From Achromobacter sp. B7 (GTDB taxonomy: Bacteria > Pseudomonadota > Gammaproteobacteria > Burkholderiales > Burkholderiaceae_B), in contig NZ_CP032084.1 in NCBI RefSeq assembly GCF_003600685.1, positions 3,410,001 through 3,474,000 of the forward strand: a DNA stretch of 64,000 nt, written 5' to 3'. Both the position numbers and the translations under genes were made by a program. Position 1 is the stretch's first letter. Each line of letters starts with the position of its first letter. The notes under the pieces are model-generated. The model was not told the DNA's origin and did no database searches. It saw nothing but the letters and a program-made list of their open reading frames with translations. Positions 60,660 through 64,000 of this stretch are shown here, one piece after another.

Positions 60660-61688
60660 ATGAAATTCCGCAACCTGATCGGCGCCGCGCTGTGCGCCGC
60701 CGCCGTGGTCGGCATGACGCCGGCGCACGCGCAGAACTACAAACCCGAATACAAGCTGTCCATCGTGGTGGGCACGACCTTCCCGTGGGGCCAGGGCGCC
60801 GAGATCTGGTCCAAGCTGGTGCGCGAACGCACCGATGGCCGCATCAACATCAAGGTGTACCCGGGCACGTCGCTGGTGCAGGGCGACCAGACGCGCGAAT
60901 TCACCGCCATCCGCCAGGGCGTGATCGACATGGCCGTGGGGTCCACCATCAACTGGTCGCCGCAGGTCAAGCAGCTGAACCTGTTCTCGCTGCCCTTCCT
61001 GATGCCCGACTACGCCGCCATCGACGCGCTGGTGCAAGGCGACGTGGGCCGCGAAATGTTCAAGCTGATTGAAAAGGCTGGCGTCGTGCCGCTGGCATGG
61101 GGCGAAAACGGCTATCGCCAGCTCAGCAATTCCAAGCGCGACATCAAAAAGCCCGAAGACATGAAGGGCATGAAGCTGCGCGTGGTGGGATCGCCCCTGT
61201 ACATCGACACGTTCACCGCGCTGGGCGCCAACCCCACGCAGATGAGCTGGGCCGATGCGCAACCGGCGCTGGCCAGCGGCGCAGTCGACGGGCAGGAAAA
61301 TCCGCTGTCGATCTACACGGGTTCCAAGCTGTATACGGTGGGCCAAAAACACCTGACGCTGTGGAACTACGTGGCGGATCCGCTGATTTTCGTGGTGAAC
61401 CGCGAAGTGTGGAATTCGTGGTCGGAAAAGGATCGCGACATCGTGCGCCAGGCCGCGCTGGATGCCGGCAAGCAGCAGATCGTGATTGCGCGCAAGGGCG
61501 TCACGCCCGAAGACCCGTCGCTGCTGAAGGAAATTGAAGGCCACGGCGTGACCGTGACGTCCTTGTCCAAGGCCGAACACGACGCCTTCGCCAAGGTCAC
61601 GCAACCCGTGTATGACAAGTGGAAGAAGCAGATCGGCGAAGACCTGGTCAACATGGCCGAAAAGTCCATCGCCGCGCGCAAGAAGTAA
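60660..61688 (+). CDS. dctP: TRAP transporter periplasmic receptor (DctP family)
   Basis: 342 residues, Sec signal ending PAHAQ. A DctP-type fold: YKLSIVVGTTFPWGQGAEIWSKLVRERTDGRINIKVYPG, NLFSLPFLMPDY, and the carboxylate-clamp Arg in MKGMKLRVVGSPLYID followed by WADAQPALASGAVDGQENPLSIYTG. The ligand is expected to be an organic acid; which one cannot be told. A purine-rich AGAGAGAGGAGA precedes ATG 60660. Last gene of the operon, closed by a strong terminator. Confidence 0.93.
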   Translation: MKFRNLIGAALCAAAVVGMTPAHAQNYKPEYKLSIVVGTTFPWGQGAEIWSKLVRERTDGRINIKVYPGTSLVQGDQTREFTAIRQGVIDMAVGSTINWSPQVKQLNLFSLPFLMPDYAAIDALVQGDVGREMFKLIEKAGVVPLAWGENGYRQLSNSKRDIKKPEDMKGMKLRVVGSPLYIDTFTALGANPTQMSWADAQPALASGAVDGQENPLSIYTGSKLYTVGQKHLTLWNYVADPLIFVVNREVWNSWSEKDRDIVRQAALDAGKQQIVIARKGVTPEDPSLLKEIEGHGVTVTSLSKAEHDAFAKVTQPVYDKWKKQIGEDLVNMAEKSIAARKK

Positions 61689-61701
61689 GGCCGGCTCGTT
61701 G

Positions 61702-61743
61702 AACGTCAACGCCAACGCCAACGCCAACGCCGACACCGACACC
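61702..61743. repeat. 6-bp microsatellite after dctP
   Basis: Seven hexamers: AACGTC, four AACGCC, then two GACACC. It lies between the dctP stop and its terminator. Confidence 0.9.
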
Positions 61744-61828
61744 TACGCATCGATTTAAGCAGCAAGCCCCAGGGGAACGACGGCGCAAGCCGCCAAACCG
61801 AGGCAGGGACGTCAGAGCCCTCCCAACC

Positions 61829-61861
61829 AAACAGGCGCCAGTCAAAAGCTGGCGCCTGTTT
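61829..61861 (+). terminator. Rho-independent terminator of the second TRAP operon
   Basis: A perfect 13-bp stem AAACAGGCGCCAG / CTGGCGCCTGTTT with a 7-base loop, followed by CCTTTTT. It could also act on greB transcripts from the other strand. Confidence 0.92.
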
Positions 61862-61987
61862 CCTTTTTGGGTGGCGGGCAATGTTCCGGTTTGCGCGCGG
61901 ACACTGTTGCGCTTTTGCCCTTCTGCCCTTTTTCCCGCTTTTGCCCTTTTGCCCCTGTTGCCGCTTTTGCCTTTTTCCCCGTCGCGC

Positions 61988-62536
61988 CTACGGGTAGCGC
62001 ACTTCCAGAATATCCAGCTCTTCGATGCCACCCGGCGTGCGCAACACCACCGTGTCCCCTTCCCTGGCCTTGATCAGCGCGCGCGCCACCGGAGAAATCC
62101 AGCTGATCTTGCCGGCCAGCGGCTCGGCCTCGTCCACGCCCACAATGGTGACGGTGTGGTCTTCGCCGGCCTTGTCGCTATACAGCACCGTGGCGCCGAA
62201 AAAGACCTGGTCGCGGTTGGGCTGCAAGGCCGGGTCCACCACTTCGGCGATGTCCAGCCGCTTGGTCAAAAAGCGCATGCGGCGGTCGATTTCCCGCAGG
62301 CGTTTCTTGCCGTAGAGGTAGTCGCCGTTTTCCGAGCGGTCGCCGTTGGACGCCGCCCACGACACCACTTGCACCACCGACGGACGCTCGACGTTCATCA
62401 GATGCGTCAGTTCGGCGCGCAGGCGTTCGTAGCCCTCGGGGGTCATGTAGTTCTTGGTGCCCACGGGCAAAGCCTGGGCTTGCGGCAGGTCGTCGTCGTC
62501 CTCGTTGTCGGACTCTTTAACAAAGGCTTTATTCAT
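61988..62536 (-). CDS. greB: transcription elongation factor GreB
   Basis: 182 residues. GreB rescues backtracked RNA polymerase by stimulating transcript cleavage. The coiled-coil finger contains VVSWAASNGDRSENGDYLYGKKRLREIDRRMRFLTKRL with the acidic tip; GreB rather than GreA is shown by WAAS-GDRSENxDYxYxKKRLREID and VFFGA. The C-terminal domain has SPVARALIKAREGDTVVLRTPGG. An acidic N-terminal extension of about 28 residues (ESDNEDDDDLPQAQALP) precedes the usual start, which reads MTPEGYERL. An in-frame start at 62575 is less likely. Confidence 0.92.
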   Translation of the reverse strand: MNKAFVKESDNEDDDDLPQAQALPVGTKNYMTPEGYERLRAELTHLMNVERPSVVQVVSWAASNGDRSENGDYLYGKKRLREIDRRMRFLTKRLDIAEVVDPALQPNRDQVFFGATVLYSDKAGEDHTVTIVGVDEAEPLAGKISWISPVARALIKAREGDTVVLRTPGGIEELDILEVRYP

Positions 62537-62617
62537 GGCGATGCTCAAGCACTGGCGCCGTGACGGCGCAATCACATTAGTCTGGGCTGGCAGGCGGGGC
62601 GGCGCGGGCCGCCCGCG

Positions 62618-63463
62618 TCAGAACCAATCGTGCCAGACCGGCTTCAGGTCGGACGGCAGCGACGGCAGGCGGCCAAGGTCGATCCGGCTTTCCTTGGGGC
62701 TGTGAAAGTCAGACCCGCGCGATGCCAGGAAGCCGTAGCGGCGCGCGACCTCGGCATACTGGCGCGCTTCTTCGACGGTGTGGCTGCCGGTGGTGACTTC
62801 GATGCCCTCGCCGCCCAATTGCAGGAATTCGTCGAACAGCGCGGCGAATTGCAGCGGCGTGTACTTATAGCGGCCCGGGTGCGCGATGACCGCCCGTCCG
62901 CCCGCGCCGCGGATCCAGCCCACGGCTTCGGCCAGCGTGGCCCATTGCATGGGCACATGGCCGGGGCGGTCGTCGCCCAGGTGCTTGGTGAATACGGTTT
63001 GCACGTCGGGGCAGTAGCCCGCTTCGACCAGGTAGCGCGCAAAGTGCGTGCGGCTGATCAGTTCGGGGTTGCCGGCAAACGGCAGCGCGCCTTCGTAGGC
63101 GCCCGGCATGCCCATGTCGGCCAGCCGGTCGCCGATGCGCTTGGCGCGTTCGGCGCGGCCCGAGCGGGTCTGGCGCAGGCCGGCCACCAAGTCGGCGTTG
63201 TTCGGGTCGAACTGCAAGCCCACAATGTGCACCGTCAAGCCCGCCCACGTGACCGAAATTTCAACACCGGTGGAAAACCGCATGCCCAGGTCCTGGGCCG
63301 CGCTGGCCGCTTCGGCCAGCCCGCCTACCTCGTCGTGATCCGTCAATGCCCAGACGTCGACGCCGTTGGCGTGCGCGCGCTGCGCCACGTCGCGAGGCGC
63401 CAGCGCGCCGTCGGACACAGTGGAATGGCAATGCAGATCGATGTTCAGGGTGGGCGATGTCAT
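62618..63463 (-). CDS. rnm: PHP-domain 5'-3' exoribonuclease Rnm (YciV/RNase AM)
   Basis: 281 residues. PHP metal sites: DLHCHSTVSDG (His11, His13), WALTDHDEVGG, GVEISVTWAGLTVHIVGL, VIAHPGRYKYT and the final ASRGSDFHSPKESRIDLGRLP. This matches the YciV/TrpH group, which trims 5' ends of rRNA and small RNA or hydrolyses 3',5'-bisnucleotides. The ATG at 63463 is chosen from the family N terminus; 63505 is an upstream in-frame alternative. Confidence 0.88.
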   Translation of the reverse strand: MTSPTLNIDLHCHSTVSDGALAPRDVAQRAHANGVDVWALTDHDEVGGLAEAASAAQDLGMRFSTGVEISVTWAGLTVHIVGLQFDPNNADLVAGLRQTRSGRAERAKRIGDRLADMGMPGAYEGALPFAGNPELISRTHFARYLVEAGYCPDVQTVFTKHLGDDRPGHVPMQWATLAEAVGWIRGAGGRAVIAHPGRYKYTPLQFAALFDEFLQLGGEGIEVTTGSHTVEEARQYAEVARRYGFLASRGSDFHSPKESRIDLGRLPSLPSDLKPVWHDWF

Positions 63464-63533
63464 CGGGCTATTGTAGAGAAGGCCCGACGCGCTGAATAGC
63501 GCCATGCCGTCCCCGTAATCGCACGGCGGACAT

Positions 63534-64000
63534 TCAAGCCAACAGGAACGCCGCCACGGGTTCCACCTGGCTATCGGCGATCAGGGTGGGCGCGTGCCCC
63601 ACGCCCGGCACTTCCAGCGCCTGCGCGCGCGGATTGCGTTTCAGCATTTCGTCAACCGTGGCGCGGGTCAGCAGATCGGACTTTTCGCCCCGCACGATCA
63701 GGATCGGGCACGGCGTGGCGTCATACGAGCGCCACAGGATCTGTTCGCCGGCGGCCAGTTCGTCCGGCGTTTGCGCGGCCAATGCCTGGGCCAGCGCCAG
63801 GTCGTAATGCTTGACCCATTTGCCACCGAACTCCGGGTAAAGGAACCGGGCCAGCTCGGTCCATTGCGCGTCGGTGTGCGGGCCGAAGGTTTCGGAATTG
63901 GCGCGCATCGTAGCCACCGCCTCTTCAAACGTGGCGAATTCGCCCGGCTGACCGACGTATTGGCCGATGCGCGACAAGGCGCCCGTTTCCAGGCGCGGGC
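63534..64000 (-). CDS. alpha/beta hydrolase (5' part outside window)
   Basis: The last 154 residues are visible; the reading frame stays open to the right edge (PRLETGALSRIGQYVG). The segment has the lid and C-terminal half of a hydrolase: a helix ATFEEAVATMRANSETFGPHTDAQWTELARF, then CPILIVRGEKSDLLTRATVDEML (acid Asp) and VPGVGHAPTLI (catalytic His). The nucleophile lies outside the window. Substrate unknown. Confidence 0.85.
   Translation of the reverse strand, partial: PRLETGALSRIGQYVGQPGEFATFEEAVATMRANSETFGPHTDAQWTELARFLYPEFGGKWVKHYDLALAQALAAQTPDELAAGEQILWRSYDATPCPILIVRGEKSDLLTRATVDEMLKRNPRAQALEVPGVGHAPTLIADSQVEPVAAFLLA

Noticed and set aside
1..64000. Genomic island, prophage or transposon
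   Set aside because: No integrase, transposase, tRNA-flanked direct repeats or phage structural genes; base composition looks even by eye apart from short intergenic tracts.
1..64000. tRNA or rRNA genes
   Set aside because: No cloverleaf with a GGTTCRA-type arm and CCA end, and no rRNA-like conserved stretch was noticed on either strand.

Overview
The window reads as a stretch of chromosome from a GC-rich betaproteobacterium, most likely Achromobacter or a close Bordetella/Alcaligenaceae relative. That placement is inference from gene content: three Bug (TctC-type) periplasmic receptors, many LysR regulators next to small catabolic genes, two TRAP transporters, and GreB/PurL/PdxI proteins of proteobacterial type. 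I see no tRNA, rRNA, CRISPR array, insertion sequence, integrase or plasmid function. Genes are dense, on both strands, and mostly in operons of one to four genes.

Layout. 1-2.2 kb: 3' part of a PQQ-type sugar dehydrogenase coupled to a DUF2231 membrane protein, a small lipoprotein and a GNAT acetyltransferase. 2.2-5.6 kb: LysR divergent from a Bug receptor and an M20 amidohydrolase. 5.7-10.8 kb: a GAF-LytTR regulator followed by an AmpH-like serine hydrolase, a predicted outer-membrane barrel and a second serine hydrolase. 10.8-20.4 kb: PdxI with a divergent LysR; a TetR and a membrane-protein operon sharing an operator-like motif; SDR/MFS genes behind a GlxA-type AraC regulator; an HcaT-like transporter. 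20.4-24.8 kb: a VasX-family type VI secretion effector and a putative immunity protein, preceded by three related palindromes. 24.8-34.5 kb: SYLF lipoprotein, GST, deaminase, small membrane and secreted proteins, a 706-residue repeat protein, a TetR/MFS divergent pair and a divergent MurA paralogue. 34.5-40.7 kb: Bug plus a BAAT-like hydrolase, then a TakP-type TRAP operon. 41-45 kb: a lipid-modification operon of two cyclopropane-synthase-like methyltransferases, a DUF1295 protein and a lipocalin. 45-51.3 kb: esterase, DUF1415, M20 dipeptidase, and LysR divergent from hydrolase plus Bug. 51.3-58.4 kb: chemoreceptor with a FliA-like promoter, a LysR and purL. 58.7-61.7 kb: a second TRAP operon. 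62-64 kb: greB, rnm and the 3' part of an alpha/beta hydrolase.

Most of the window looks like ordinary metabolic and uptake chromosome. The distinctive parts are the orphan T6SS effector/immunity pair with its repeated palindrome, the envelope hydrolase-barrel operon whose barrel signal peptide holds a 9-bp minisatellite, the lipid-modification operon with a gene that begins with repeated start codons, the divergent MurA paralogue, and several unrelated short tandem repeats (units of 6, 8, 9, 10 and 12 bp) in intergenic or 5' coding positions. All functions come from reading motifs and remembered family resemblance; no search was run.
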